Source: Bog-473 sp963742035 (GTDB lineage Bacteria > Actinomycetota > Acidimicrobiia > Acidimicrobiales > RAAP-2). From it: DNA of 64,000 bases. Positions 24,105-32,787 of the stretch are shown here, one piece after another; the first letter of the stretch is position 1; each line of letters opens with the position of its first letter. The notes below the pieces were generated by a model. It saw only the letters and a program-made list of their open reading frames with translations, did no database searches and was not told where the DNA came from. The stretch is from the NCBI GenBank assembly GCA_963742035.1, contig CAVUKH010000007.1, forward strand, positions 62,001-126,000. The letters are read 5' to 3'. The position numbers and the translations under genes are program-made.

Positions 24105-24695
24105 ATGACCACGTTCGGGCCGCGCCTGCCACCGCTGGCCGCCGGCGAATGGGACGACGTCTTGATCCGCGTCCTGGAGAACTCGCCGGGCGGCACCAAC
24201 GAGCCGATGCACATCTTTACGACGCTCGGCCGGGCCGATCCTGAACTGTTCAGACGCTGGCTGGGGTTCGGGGGCGCCTTGCTCGACGGAAGCCTTCCCG
24301 GCCGCTTGCGCGAGCTGGTGGTCCTGCGCACCGCGGCCCGCTTCGGTGGTCGGTACGAGTGGGCGCAGCACATTGAGCTGGCCAGGGTGCAGGGTGTGAC
24401 GCCCGCCGAACTGGCGGCGCTCGGCAATGGGGCGGGAGCGCTCGACTCGGTCGAGTGGTCGCCGCTCGAGCGGGCCGCCCTGCGCGCTGTCGACGAGACG
24501 GCCGACAATGGGGCGGTGTCCGACGCCACCTGGGGCGTCCTGCAGGAGCTGCTGCGCGAAAGCGAGCTCATTGAGTTGCTCATGCTGATCGGCCACTACC
24601 TGATGCTGACCACCGTGTTGCGGTCGCTGCGACTCCCGCTCGAGCCCCGGGCCGAGGCGTTGGCCCGGCAGGTGCCGGGGGGACCGGCGGATTGA
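24105..24695 (+). CDS. Carboxymuconolactone decarboxylase (CMD)-like protein
   Basis: A 196-residue all-helical protein of the CMD/AhpD-like family. The core RLRELVVLRTAARFGGRYEWAQHIELARVQGVTPAELAAL (about 67-106) has the Glu...His pair of CMD enzymes and lacks the CxxC of AhpD peroxidases. Substrate unknown; decarboxylation or a related proton-transfer step is typical. The ATG at 24105 sits 6 nt after a TACGAT -10 box, so the mRNA may be leaderless; a longer in-frame reading from 23682 only overlaps the ClpP-like gene. An SDR gene follows 12 nt after its stop. Confidence 0.75.
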   Translation: MTTFGPRLPPLAAGEWDDVLIRVLENSPGGTNEPMHIFTTLGRADPELFRRWLGFGGALLDGSLPGRLRELVVLRTAARFGGRYEWAQHIELARVQGVTPAELAALGNGAGALDSVEWSPLERAALRAVDETADNGAVSDATWGVLQELLRESELIELLMLIGHYLMLTTVLRSLRLPLEPRAEALARQVPGGPAD

Positions 24696-24707
24696 GGGGA
24701 TGAAGGC

Positions 24708-25475
24708 ATGACCTCGCTCCTGGCGGGACGGAGCATCACGGTGATCGGTGCCGGGACACAGCCGTCGCGTGATCCGGATGCACCGGTGGGCAATGGCCGC
24801 GCCATCGCGGTCCGCGCGGCGCGGGAGGGAGCGTCCGTCGTCTGTGTCGACCGCGACGAGGCCGCGGTCGAGGAGACGTGGCGGCTCATCACCGAGGAGG
24901 GTGGGAAGGCGGCCGTTGTGGTGGCGGACGTCACCACCGAAGAGGGCTGCCGGCTGGCCGTCTCCGACGAGCCGGGTCGGGCACCCGACGGGCTCGTGCT
25001 CAACGTTGGCACTGGCTTCGGAATGGGCATGGCGGGCACGTCGATCGACGACTGGGACAAGACGTTCGACCTGAACCTGCGCGCACACTTCATGCTGGTT
25101 CGTCGCGCGCTGGTGACTCTCGCCGACGACGCCGCCATCGTCTTCGTGGGCTCGGTGGCGGGCTTGCGCCCCGGAAGCCGGATCCCCGCCTACGACGCGT
25201 CCAAAGCCGGGCTCATCGGCCTGAGCCGCCACGTCGCCGTCGAAGGTGCGCGTCGCGGTATCCGGGCCAACGTGCTGGCGCCGGGCCTGATCGATACTCC
25301 GCTCGGACGTGCCGCCTCCGCCGGAAGGCCTTCGCGCACCCGCTCGCCCGTCCCGCTGGGCCGGCAGGGCACGGGTTGGGAGGTGGCGGCCGTGGCGGTC
25401 TTCCTCCTGTCGGACGAGGCGAGCTATGTCACCGGGCAGGTCCTGGCCGTCGACGGAGGGTTGACACTCGTATGA
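24708..25475 (+). CDS. Short-chain dehydrogenase/reductase with altered cofactor loop
   Basis: A 255-residue SDR. The Tyr/Lys motif is YDASK and the C-terminus is YVTGQVLAVDGG. The usual TGxxxGIG loop is replaced by GAGTQPSRDPDAPVGNGRAI (about 13-32), a longer loop rich in Pro and Asp, and the NNAG motif reads LNVGTG. An Asp after beta-2 (CVDRDE) favours NAD. These changes are typical of a subgroup of actinobacterial SDRs, some tied to mycofactocin or unusual acceptors, but that link is only a guess here. Its stop overlaps the next start as ATGA. Confidence 0.8.
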   Translation: MTSLLAGRSITVIGAGTQPSRDPDAPVGNGRAIAVRAAREGASVVCVDRDEAAVEETWRLITEEGGKAAVVVADVTTEEGCRLAVSDEPGRAPDGLVLNVGTGFGMGMAGTSIDDWDKTFDLNLRAHFMLVRRALVTLADDAAIVFVGSVAGLRPGSRIPAYDASKAGLIGLSRHVAVEGARRGIRANVLAPGLIDTPLGRAASAGRPSRTRSPVPLGRQGTGWEVAAVAVFLLSDEASYVTGQVLAVDGGLTLV

Positions 25476-25924
25476 CTGCCCATTCCGGACAACGCAGGTC
25501 GGAGTCCAAGGTGGCGCCACGCCCGCCCCGCCTGGGCCGGCGCGTGGCACGTTTCAACCGCGCCGTCACCAACAAGGTCGCGGTCCACGTCGCGCCATGG
25601 GCGCCAGGCCTCGGCATCGTGATCCACGTCGGCCGGCGGACACGGACCGTCTATCGGACGCCCGTCAACGTGTTCCGCACGAAGGACGGCTTCCGCTTCG
25701 CCCTCACCTACGGCCCCGACGCTGAGTGGGTGCGCAACGCATTGGCCCACGGTGCCGTGCGTCTGATCACCCGGCGCAAGGAGTACGAGCTCTCCGAGCC
25801 GGAGCTGGTCACGGACCTGCACCGCCAACACGTGCCGATGATCGGCCGCGGCATCATGCGCGTCATGCGAGTGACGCAGTTCCTCGATTTCCGCCGGGCG
25901 GGCGAGGGGTCGCCGCAGCGGTGA
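25472..25924 (+). CDS. Deazaflavin (F420)-dependent nitroreductase family protein
   Basis: A 150-residue protein with the split-beta-barrel pattern of Ddn-like proteins: RRVARFNRAVTNKVAVHVAP (about 23-42), GIVIHVGRRTRTVYRTPVNVF, FALTYGPDAEWVRNALAHGA and a final TQFLDFRR. These bind F420 and reduce quinones or other electron acceptors, or bind other cofactors. The ATG overlaps the SDR stop by 4 nt, so a coupled oxidation by the SDR and this protein is possible. The gene ends a three-gene unit (CMD-like, SDR, this). No F420-synthesis gene is in the window. Confidence 0.78.
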   Translation: MTAHSGQRRSESKVAPRPPRLGRRVARFNRAVTNKVAVHVAPWAPGLGIVIHVGRRTRTVYRTPVNVFRTKDGFRFALTYGPDAEWVRNALAHGAVRLITRRKEYELSEPELVTDLHRQHVPMIGRGIMRVMRVTQFLDFRRAGEGSPQR

Positions 25925-26013
25925 GAGCGCCTCCGGGGTGACGCCGCCCGGCAGGCAATCGAAGGTGGTCGACCGGGCAGGCATCATCGGGTCGACTTGC
26001 CGGCGCCGGGTGA

Positions 26014-26703
26014 TCAGGCCACCACTTCCATGCGCAATCCTCGCTCGTCCATGTCGCCGCCGAGCTGCAGGTGCTCCGCGGCGGCGACACGCATGGCGGT
26101 CCACGCGCCGGCAAAGGCGTCGAGAAGGTCGTCGGCCTTGGCTCCCCGCGGCACGGAGCGTAGATGGCGCTGGATCGCTGCGCGGGCGAAGGCGGTGCCG
26201 AGCGCGTCCAGCCGTTCGACGCGTCCCGCCGTCGTCGTCTTGGCGTGCCGCATCGGCGCTCCGGCCAGGATCGCCAGGCTGAGCTCGGGGCACATCTCGA
26301 AGAGCCGGCGTTGTCGCCGGGGTGTGATGACGGCATCGACTTCGCTGATCTTCGGCAGGATGTTGAAGAGCTGCCTGGAGATCGCCTTGCCGCTGGCGAC
26401 CCGCGAGAGGGCGCAGGCCTCCTCGTAGCTCGTCGCGGCGAGGACGGATCGTGCCGGAGCGGGAAAGACCGAGCTCCGCCTCGGTCCCAGCTGTCGCCTG
26501 GCCTCAACGTCGGCCCGGCGGGGGCCTCCGGGCGCCAGCCCGATCGGGATGTCGACGGTTACGGCGGCGAGCTCGCCTGCGTCGATCTGCGCGATCACTG
26601 CACGCAGATCGGGGACCACGCGCACGTCGGCCTCCTCGGCACCGTTGCGCCGGACCGTGACGACGATCCAGCCGCCGCGGGCCCCGTCGATGCCGGCGAC
26701 CAT
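26014..26703 (-). CDS. DUF429-family predicted nuclease-like protein
   Basis: A 229-residue protein matching the DUF429 pattern: MVAGIDGARGGWIVV at the N-terminus, VDIPIGLA (about 51-58), RRADVEARRQLGPRRSSVFPAPARSVL, then ISRQLFNILPKISEVD and FEMCPELSLA. The conserved acidic residues and RNase H-like strand order suggest a nuclease, but no activity has been shown that I know of. The ATG at 26703 is preferred because it begins the conserved GIDGARGG strand and clears the upstream thiolase-like gene. It follows that gene by 34 nt on the same strand and may be cotranscribed. Confidence 0.72.
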   Translation of the reverse strand: MVAGIDGARGGWIVVTVRRNGAEEADVRVVPDLRAVIAQIDAGELAAVTVDIPIGLAPGGPRRADVEARRQLGPRRSSVFPAPARSVLAATSYEEACALSRVASGKAISRQLFNILPKISEVDAVITPRRQRRLFEMCPELSLAILAGAPMRHAKTTTAGRVERLDALGTAFARAAIQRHLRSVPRGAKADDLLDAFAGAWTAMRVAAAEHLQLGGDMDERGLRMEVVA

Positions 26704-26737
26704 CGGGCCGGTTGGCGCGCCGCCCGGCGCGTCGGCG

Positions 26738-28228
26738 TCAGTCGAGAGCGGCGTGGTTGATCCCCTCGGCCGGCGTGAGGGTGACGCGGCGCCCGACCAG
26801 TTCGACCGCCTCGGTCCCCGTGAGCACCGCCGCCGCACCGTCGAGGAGCGCGTAGCAGCGACCTCCCTCGGGCAGGTCGCAGATCAAGACGGCCCGCTCG
26901 GGACCGCCGTCGCGACCGTGCAGCACGGTGTAGCTCGCCACGGTCGCCGCCCCCTCAGGCGCCGCGACGATGGCCAGCGGATCGACGGCGGCGACGTACG
27001 GCTCGGCGTCGGTCGGCACGCCGGAGCCGGGATCGGTCGACCACACGCCATAGGCGTGCTTCTGCATGTGCATACCGACCCCGCTCGTGATGCCATAGGA
27101 GCCGGGCTCGGCGCGGAGCGTCTCGACCATGGCGGCCAGCGCGTGGGTCATGTAGTTCGAGCCCGGTCCTCCGTGGTAGGGCAACCCGCCGGTCTGCGTC
27201 ACGGCGCGGCCGTCGTTCTCGGCGATCCCGAGCGCATCGAGTGCGAAGCACACCGAGCTGGAGAAGCACGAGTACAGATCGAGATGGGCGACCTCGTCGA
27301 CGCCGATGCGGGCGCAGGCCAACGCCCCGCCGGCTGCGGCGGCCATGGCGGGGGAGCGCCACAGCTCCGGGTGGCCCGCCACGTGTGCCGGGTCTTCGGC
27401 GTAGGCAGCGCCACGCAGGTAGACCCGCCGCTCCTCCGGGACGCCCAGTGCGTCCGCCTTGGCGGCGCTGGCCAACACCAGTGCCGCCGCCATGTCGACG
27501 TCCATGATCGACGTCATCAGCTTCGTGTACGGGTACGCGACCATGCGGTTGTCTGCGCTCGCCGTCACGATCTCGTCGGCGGAGCGGGCGACGGGAAACC
27601 AGGCGTGGGGGCTGGCCGCCGCGATGGCTGTCATGGGTGCCAGGACCCGGCCCAGCTGGGCCCGGTGCGCGTCGAGATCCCGGCCGAGGTGAGCCCGGCG
27701 AGCGTTGTCGAACAGCGCGAACGTCAGATAGGCCTCGAACACGGCGTGCGTGATCTCGGAGGGGTCGAATTCCATGTCCATGGGGAAGGGGCGCTTCTCG
27801 GCCGGGCGGAAAGACCACTGAGGCTTCTCGCCGGCCTTCTTGAGGCGCCGGACGGTGGCCAGCGCCTCGGCACCGGTGATCAATGCCAGGTCGAGATGGC
27901 CCTCCCGGATCTCCCTCGCCACGTCGGTGGCCAACACGAGGGGGACCGACCCACCGATGCCCGAGTACCGCCGGCGCGCCGGCGAGGCCCCAGTGCGTGC
28001 GGACAATCGGGCCACGGCATCGTCGTACTGCCACGACTGCGAATAGACGATGTCGATGCTGTCGAGTGCGGGCAGGACGTTGGCGGCTCCGGTGTCGGCG
28101 GCGGCATCACGCGCCACCTGTTCCCACATGGCGAGCGGCTCGGGTGCGCCGTCGGGTGTGTCGGAGGCGTGCCAGGTACGACGGGCGACGCCGATGATGC
28201 AGGTGGCGCGGGGGTCGGCGGCGGGCAA
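26738..28228 (-). CDS. Thiolase-like acetyl-CoA acetyltransferase family protein (about 500 residues, no classical Cys)
   Basis: A protein of about 496 residues. The N-terminal two thirds have the thiolase fold (CIIGVARRTW, LALITGAEALATVRRLKK, YPYTKLMTSIMDVDMAAALVLAS, VDEVAHLDLYSCFSSSVCFALDALG), and the C-terminal ~110 residues form a beta-rich extra domain (SYTVLHGRDGGPERAVLICDL). The usual nucleophile Cys region is not present in recognisable form. Long thiolase-like proteins of this kind are common in mycobacteria and relatives with unknown reactions. The start is uncertain: TTG at 28228 or CTG at 28246, the latter overlapping the acyl-CoA dehydrogenase stop. The long upstream open frame is a shadow of that dehydrogenase. 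Confidence 0.75.
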   Translation of the reverse strand: MPAADPRATCIIGVARRTWHASDTPDGAPEPLAMWEQVARDAAADTGAANVLPALDSIDIVYSQSWQYDDAVARLSARTGASPARRRYSGIGGSVPLVLATDVAREIREGHLDLALITGAEALATVRRLKKAGEKPQWSFRPAEKRPFPMDMEFDPSEITHAVFEAYLTFALFDNARRAHLGRDLDAHRAQLGRVLAPMTAIAAASPHAWFPVARSADEIVTASADNRMVAYPYTKLMTSIMDVDMAAALVLASAAKADALGVPEERRVYLRGAAYAEDPAHVAGHPELWRSPAMAAAAGGALACARIGVDEVAHLDLYSCFSSSVCFALDALGIAENDGRAVTQTGGLPYHGGPGSNYMTHALAAMVETLRAEPGSYGITSGVGMHMQKHAYGVWSTDPGSGVPTDAEPYVAAVDPLAIVAAPEGAATVASYTVLHGRDGGPERAVLICDLPEGGRCYALLDGAAAVLTGTEAVELVGRRVTLTPAEGINHAALD

Positions 28229-28242
28229 CGGTCGGAGCGAGG

Positions 28243-29460
28243 TCAGCCGCGCGACTTGCCGGGCATGGCAATGGCCCGATCGGCGATGATGTTCTTCTGG
28301 ATCTCCGTGGAGCCGCCGCCGATCGTCGAATAGCGCTGGAACGCGTAGAGGCGGGTCCATTTGCCCCGGTCGACCGCGTCGGGACCACCCCGCGCCAGCG
28401 CACCGGCGGGTCCCAGCAGGTCCACGGCCAGCTCGGCCAGCGTCTGTGCCATTGAGGACCAGGAGAGTTTGGCGAAGGGGACCTCGGGCCAGTTCTTCTC
28501 GCCCTTCATGATTTTGGACAGGGCCCGCAGCGACAAGAGGCGGGCCAACTCGATCTCGGTCCAGACCTTGGCGATCCGATCGCGCAGGGACGGGTCCTCC
28601 AGCGCGCCGGGGTTCACGCTGCGGGCGGCTTCCACCATGGCACGCAGGTCGGCGGCCAAGATGGCGATCTGCGAGGCGATCCCGACGCGCTCGAAGCCCA
28701 GGGTGCCCATGGCCACCATCCAGCCGGCACCCTCGTCGCCGAGTCGCCATTCGGCCGGGATCCGCACGTCGGTGAAGAAGATCTCGTTGAAGAGCTCCTC
28801 GCCGGCCATGTCGCGGATGGGACGGACGTCGATGCCCGGTGTCTTCAAGTTGAGGATGAAGGCCGTGATCCCTTCGTGCTTCTTGCCGCGTTCGATCGCG
28901 GTCGGGTCGGTGCGGAGCAGGAACAGGCCCCAGGTGGCGAGGTGCGCGGAGGAGATCCAGATCTTCGACCCGTTGATCACGTACTCGTCGGTCTCGGGGT
29001 CGTAGATGGCGGTCGTCCGCAGGTTGGCCAGGTCGTTGCCCGCCATGGGCTCGCTGAAGCCCTGGCACCAGTGCTCTTCGGCCTCGAGGATGGAGGGCAG
29101 CCACTGCGCCTTCTGCTTCTCGGTACCCCACTGAATGATCATCGGCCCGATCTGCCAGATCCCGTTCGTGTTGAAGGTCCCCGGCGTGCGGTACTCGGCC
29201 ATCACCTCCGAGTAGAGGAGGCGCTGCATCGCGTTGATGGTGCGACCCTGCGCGTAGTCGGGCCCCCAGTGGATGGCGGCCCACCCGCCCTCGTGCAGCT
29301 TGCGCTGCCACTTCTGGCGACGCTGTTGGCTCGCTTCGCCCGAAAGGCTGGCGTCGTCGGCCAGCGCTTCGGCCTCAAGGAACGGCGGCAGGTTCTCGTC
29401 GAGCCAGGCCCGCAACTCGTCGCGAAACTTCTCATCCTCGGGTGCAAGGGCGAAATCCAC
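28243..29460 (-). CDS. Acyl-CoA dehydrogenase (FadE type)
   Basis: A 405-residue flavoprotein that oxidises acyl-CoA to 2-enoyl-CoA using FAD. It shows WAAIHWGPDYAQG, WCQGFSEPMAGNDLANL (FAD-binding region), NGSKIWISSAHLATWG, and the C-terminal YSTIGGGSTEIQKNIIADRAIAMP. The GTG start at 29460 is 30 nt from operator D. The gene is divergent from another FadE at 29544, and their different C-termini suggest they might form a heteromer like the FadE pairs of sterol side-chain degradation. Downstream on the same strand comes the thiolase-like gene at 26738. Confidence 0.9.
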   Translation of the reverse strand: MDFALAPEDEKFRDELRAWLDENLPPFLEAEALADDASLSGEASQQRRQKWQRKLHEGGWAAIHWGPDYAQGRTINAMQRLLYSEVMAEYRTPGTFNTNGIWQIGPMIIQWGTEKQKAQWLPSILEAEEHWCQGFSEPMAGNDLANLRTTAIYDPETDEYVINGSKIWISSAHLATWGLFLLRTDPTAIERGKKHEGITAFILNLKTPGIDVRPIRDMAGEELFNEIFFTDVRIPAEWRLGDEGAGWMVAMGTLGFERVGIASQIAILAADLRAMVEAARSVNPGALEDPSLRDRIAKVWTEIELARLLSLRALSKIMKGEKNWPEVPFAKLSWSSMAQTLAELAVDLLGPAGALARGGPDAVDRGKWTRLYAFQRYSTIGGGSTEIQKNIIADRAIAMPGKSRG

Positions 29461-29490
29461 GAGGGGAAGGGTATCCGACCACCGTGTACT

Positions 29491-29506
29491 CTGACGCCGG
29501 TGTCAG
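29491..29506. promoter_or_regulatory. Operator D, CTGAC-N6-GTCAG
   Basis: Perfect arms with spacer GCCGGT, centred between two divergent acyl-CoA dehydrogenase genes. A TACTCT box (29487-29492) overlaps its left arm, placing the plus-strand promoter under direct occlusion. Confidence 0.62.
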
Positions 29507-29543
29507 GGAATGGCACGGCACGGAGCGAGACGTAGGGGAGGCC

Positions 29544-30638
29544 GTGGACTTCACGTACGACGACGAGCAGCTCGCACTGCAGGAAGTGGCCCGCGGTGCG
29601 CTCGAGCGCGAGTGCACGCCCGCCGTGCTGCGCCAGCTGGCCGACGAGCCCGACGGCGTCACGCCGGCACTGTGGTCGACACTGGCCGATCTGGGTTGGA
29701 CGGGTCTGCTCGTGCCCGAGGAGTACGGCGGCAGCGGGACGGGCCTGCTCGACATGTGCGTCGTCCTCGAGCAGATGGGACGCATTCCGCTCCCCGGGCC
29801 GTTCTTCTCGTCCTCGGTGGCGGCCACGCTGGCCGCGCGTGCGCTCGGCGCGACGGAGCTGCTGGCCGACCTGGCCTCCGGCGCGCGCCGGGGCGCCGTC
29901 GCGCTCGGTGAGCAGGGACACGGCGAGCCGCTCTCGACCGTGCGCACCCGGGCGCGCCGCAGGGCGGCGCAATGGGTCGTCAGCGGGGAGAAGCCGGTGG
30001 TGATGGACGGCCACTCGGCGGACTGGGTCATCGTGGTGGCGCGGAGCGAGGAGGGTGTGCGCTCGTACCTGCTCGAGTCGCCCGGGGCCGTGCCGGTCCC
30101 TTCGCTCGATCCCACCCGCAAGCTGGCGCGGATCGTGCTCGATGACACGCCCGTCATCCCCCTGGGCCCGTCGGGCAGCCAGGCGGGTCTGTGGGCCCGG
30201 ATCCAGGACGACATCGCCATCGGATTGGCGGCAGAGACCGTCGGAGCGGCCGATCGGGCGCTGACCGAGGCCATCGCCTACACATCGGATCGGATCGTCT
30301 TCGACAAGCCTGTCGCGACGTACCAGACGGTGCGCCATCGCCTGGTTGAGATGTTCCAGCAGGTGGAGATGGCGCGGGCCGGCTTCCAGTTCGCCGCCTG
30401 GGCCTCGGACACGGAAGCGCCGGAGCGAGCGCAGGCCGCCGCCATGGCCTCGAGCTATGCGGCGGACGCCGGCGTCAGGGTCACCGGCGACGACATCCAG
30501 TTGCACGGCGGCGTGGGGTTCACCTGGGCCAATGACGCCCACTTCCTGTTCAAGCGCGTGAAGCAGAACGATCTGTTGGCCGGTGGGGCCGGGGCGCAGC
30601 GGCACCGGCTGGCGGCCCTCTTCATCGAATCCGCATGA
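29544..30638 (+). CDS. Acyl-CoA dehydrogenase, short FadE-like subunit
   Basis: A 364-residue acyl-CoA dehydrogenase with FTYDDEQLALQEVARGAL, LVPEEYGGSGTGLLDMCVVLEQMGR and the C-terminal IQLHGGVGFTWANDAHFLFKR. The middle beta-domain is reduced: no clear FSEPxAGSD motif is seen. This fits the second, non-catalytic or FAD-sharing subunit of heteromeric FadE pairs. GTG 29544 has GGGGAGG 4 nt upstream; the longer reading from 29442 runs across operator D and is rejected. The stop overlaps the following FadD gene by 4 nt. Confidence 0.88.
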   Translation: MDFTYDDEQLALQEVARGALERECTPAVLRQLADEPDGVTPALWSTLADLGWTGLLVPEEYGGSGTGLLDMCVVLEQMGRIPLPGPFFSSSVAATLAARALGATELLADLASGARRGAVALGEQGHGEPLSTVRTRARRRAAQWVVSGEKPVVMDGHSADWVIVVARSEEGVRSYLLESPGAVPVPSLDPTRKLARIVLDDTPVIPLGPSGSQAGLWARIQDDIAIGLAAETVGAADRALTEAIAYTSDRIVFDKPVATYQTVRHRLVEMFQQVEMARAGFQFAAWASDTEAPERAQAAAMASSYAADAGVRVTGDDIQLHGGVGFTWANDAHFLFKRVKQNDLLAGGAGAQRHRLAALFIESA

Positions 30639-32251
30639 CCACGTTCGAGTTGCGCCCGATGCCGGCCGACCTGGCCGCGCGCTACCTGGCCGAGGGGGCC
30701 TGGGACGACCGCACGCTCGGGGAGTTCCTGCGCGACGCGCTCCTGCAGGACCCGACCCGGCCCTTCCGGATCTGGTCGCCGACCAACCCGTACCTCGGCA
30801 CGGTCGGCGAGGTCTACGAAGAGTCGCTGCGGGTGGCGGGCGGGCTCCGTGCGCTCGGACTCGGACCGGGTGACATGGTGGCCTTCCAGTTGCCCAACTG
30901 GGTCGAGGCGGCCATCACGTTCTACGCCTGCAGCATGCTCGGCGTGACGCTTGTGCCGATCGTGCACTTCTATGGGCCCAAGGAGCTCGGGTTCATCCTT
31001 CGCCAGAGCGGGGCCAAGGCGTTGCTCATCGTGTCGCGCATCGGCCAACGCGACTACCTGGCTGACCTGGCGACGGTGCGCGACGGCCTGCCGAATCTGG
31101 AGCACGTCGTGGTGGTGGGCGACACCGCCGGCGATGACGTGCACTTCGAGCACCTGCGCGGAACGGACCCCGTCGGCGGGCCGGAACACGTCGATCCCGA
31201 CGGCCCGGCGCTGATCGGCTACACCTCGGGGACGACGGCGGATCCCAAGGGCGTGGTGCACACGCACCGCACGCTGGGCTGCGAGGTGCGGCAGCTCTCG
31301 GACCACCAGTCCATGCGCGACCTGCCCAGCCTGGTGGGCGCCCCGGTCGGCCACGCCATCGGCATGCTGGGCGGTCTCCTGTGCCCGCTCTACAGCGGGC
31401 GGCCCATCTACATGATCGACGGCTGGGACCCGCCCACCGTGCTCGCCGCCATGGTCGAGGAGCACATCGCCGCCGGCAGCGGATCGACCTACTTCTTCAC
31501 GAGCCTGCTCGACTGTCCGGGGTTCGGGCCCGAACACGTCGAGCTCATGCGCTACGTCGGCCTGGGGGGCTCGCCCATCCCCAACGCAGTGGCCGAACGG
31601 GCGGACGAGCTGGGGATTTCGCTCGTGCGCTCCTACGGATCGACGGAGCACCCCTCCATCACGGGGTCTCTGCACGACGCGCCCAAGGAGAAGCGGATCC
31701 ACACCGACGGCAGGCCGATGGAGTGGGTCGAGATCCGGACCGTCGACGAGGAGGGCCACGACGTCGGCGTCGGCGAGCCGGGCCAGATCCTCAGTCGGGG
31801 GGCGGACCGCTTCGCCGGGTACACGGATCCCGCGCTCAACGCGGAGTTCATCGACGCCGACGGCTGGTTCAGTACGGGCGACATCGGCATCATCGACGCC
31901 GACGGCTACCTGACCATCACGGACCGGGTGAAGGACATCATCATCCGCGGGGGTGAGAACGTCAGTGCCGCAGAGGTGGAGCAGCTCCTGGCGCACATGA
32001 AGGGTGTGGCCGAGGTGGCGGTGGTGGCCGCGCCCGACGAGCGACTCGGGGAGCACGGCTGCGCCTTCTTCCGCATGCAGCCTGGGATCGAGCCGCCCGA
32101 CATGGATGCCCTGCGGGCGCACCTGCAGGCAGAGGGCCTGACCCGCCAGAAGTGGCCCGAGGAGATCCGGATCGTGGACGAGTTGCCGCGCACCCCCTCG
32201 GGCAAAATTCAGAAATTCGTCCTGCGCCAGCGCCTGCGGGACGGCGGGTGA
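30635..32251 (+). CDS. AMP-dependent acyl-CoA synthetase (FadD type)
   Basis: A 538-residue adenylating enzyme that activates a carboxylic acid with ATP and CoA. The phosphate-binding motif is YTSGTTADPKGVVHT (about 196-210). SYGSTEHPS and GDIGIIDADGYLTITDRVKD (A8-type hinge) are present, and the catalytic Lys lies near the end in RTPSGKIQKFVLRQ. The N-terminal region (YEESLRVAGGLRALGLGPGD) is typical of actinobacterial FadDs related to cyclohexanecarboxylate-CoA ligases. It is cotranscribed with the FadE at 29544 (ATGA overlap), suggesting that activation and the first oxidation act on one compound. Confidence 0.9.
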   Translation: MTTFELRPMPADLAARYLAEGAWDDRTLGEFLRDALLQDPTRPFRIWSPTNPYLGTVGEVYEESLRVAGGLRALGLGPGDMVAFQLPNWVEAAITFYACSMLGVTLVPIVHFYGPKELGFILRQSGAKALLIVSRIGQRDYLADLATVRDGLPNLEHVVVVGDTAGDDVHFEHLRGTDPVGGPEHVDPDGPALIGYTSGTTADPKGVVHTHRTLGCEVRQLSDHQSMRDLPSLVGAPVGHAIGMLGGLLCPLYSGRPIYMIDGWDPPTVLAAMVEEHIAAGSGSTYFFTSLLDCPGFGPEHVELMRYVGLGGSPIPNAVAERADELGISLVRSYGSTEHPSITGSLHDAPKEKRIHTDGRPMEWVEIRTVDEEGHDVGVGEPGQILSRGADRFAGYTDPALNAEFIDADGWFSTGDIGIIDADGYLTITDRVKDIIIRGGENVSAAEVEQLLAHMKGVAEVAVVAAPDERLGEHGCAFFRMQPGIEPPDMDALRAHLQAEGLTRQKWPEEIRIVDELPRTPSGKIQKFVLRQRLRDGG

Positions 32252-32355
32252 GCTCGCAGAGCCACCGGCAGCCCAAGAACCCTGCACTCGGAGGCTGGGG
32301 GCGATACGCTCCAACCGGCGTTCCCAAACAGTTCAAGCCCAGTGCAGGTGGTCAC

Positions 32356-32787
32356 GTGCGGCAACGGATTCCCAAGCAGCAGATCGATCTGTTGAAGGCG
32401 GTCCCGCTTTTCTCCGGGTGCTCCCACGGCGAGCTGCGGTCCATTGCACAGCTCGGCACGCCGGTCAGCGTCGAGAAGGGCGAGCTCCTGACCGCCAAGG
32501 GCGCCGCCGGCCGCGAGTTCTTCCTCGTGCTCTCTGGCGTCGCATCGTGTCGGTTGGGCAAGCGCGAGGTGGCGGAATTCGCGACCGGTGGGTATTTCGG
32601 CGAGCTGGCGCTCCTGCACGGCGGGATCCGCACGGCGGACGTCGTGGCGGAGACCGACATGGACCTGCTGGTGCTCGACGCTCGTGAGTTCAGGTCGATG
32701 TTGATGACGACGCCGGGGATCGGCGTGAAGATGCTGGCCCGGCTGGCCGAGCGGCTCGCCGACGCCGACGCGCACTACAGCAATTAG
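32356..32787 (+). CDS. Cyclic-nucleotide-binding-domain protein
   Basis: A 143-residue protein consisting of one cNMP-binding domain: LLKAVPLFSGCSHGELRSIAQ, VEKGELLTAKGAAGREFFLVLSG, FGELALLHGGIRTADVVAETD (phosphate-binding cassette with Gly-Glu-Leu-Ala and Arg-Thr-Ala). No DNA-binding HTH is attached, so it is not a full CRP-type regulator. A GTG at 32356 matches the domain start. An in-frame GTG at 32248 would overlap the FadD stop as GTGA and add 36 residues, and cannot be excluded. It overlaps the convergent SRPBCC gene by 4 nt. Confidence 0.8.
   Translation: MRQRIPKQQIDLLKAVPLFSGCSHGELRSIAQLGTPVSVEKGELLTAKGAAGREFFLVLSGVASCRLGKREVAEFATGGYFGELALLHGGIRTADVVAETDMDLLVLDAREFRSMLMTTPGIGVKMLARLAERLADADAHYSN

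Noticed and set aside
28244..29311. N-terminal extension of the thiolase-like protein on the minus strand
   Set aside because: It runs in another frame through the FadE gene and has low-complexity Arg/Gly content; the thiolase fold begins after 28228.
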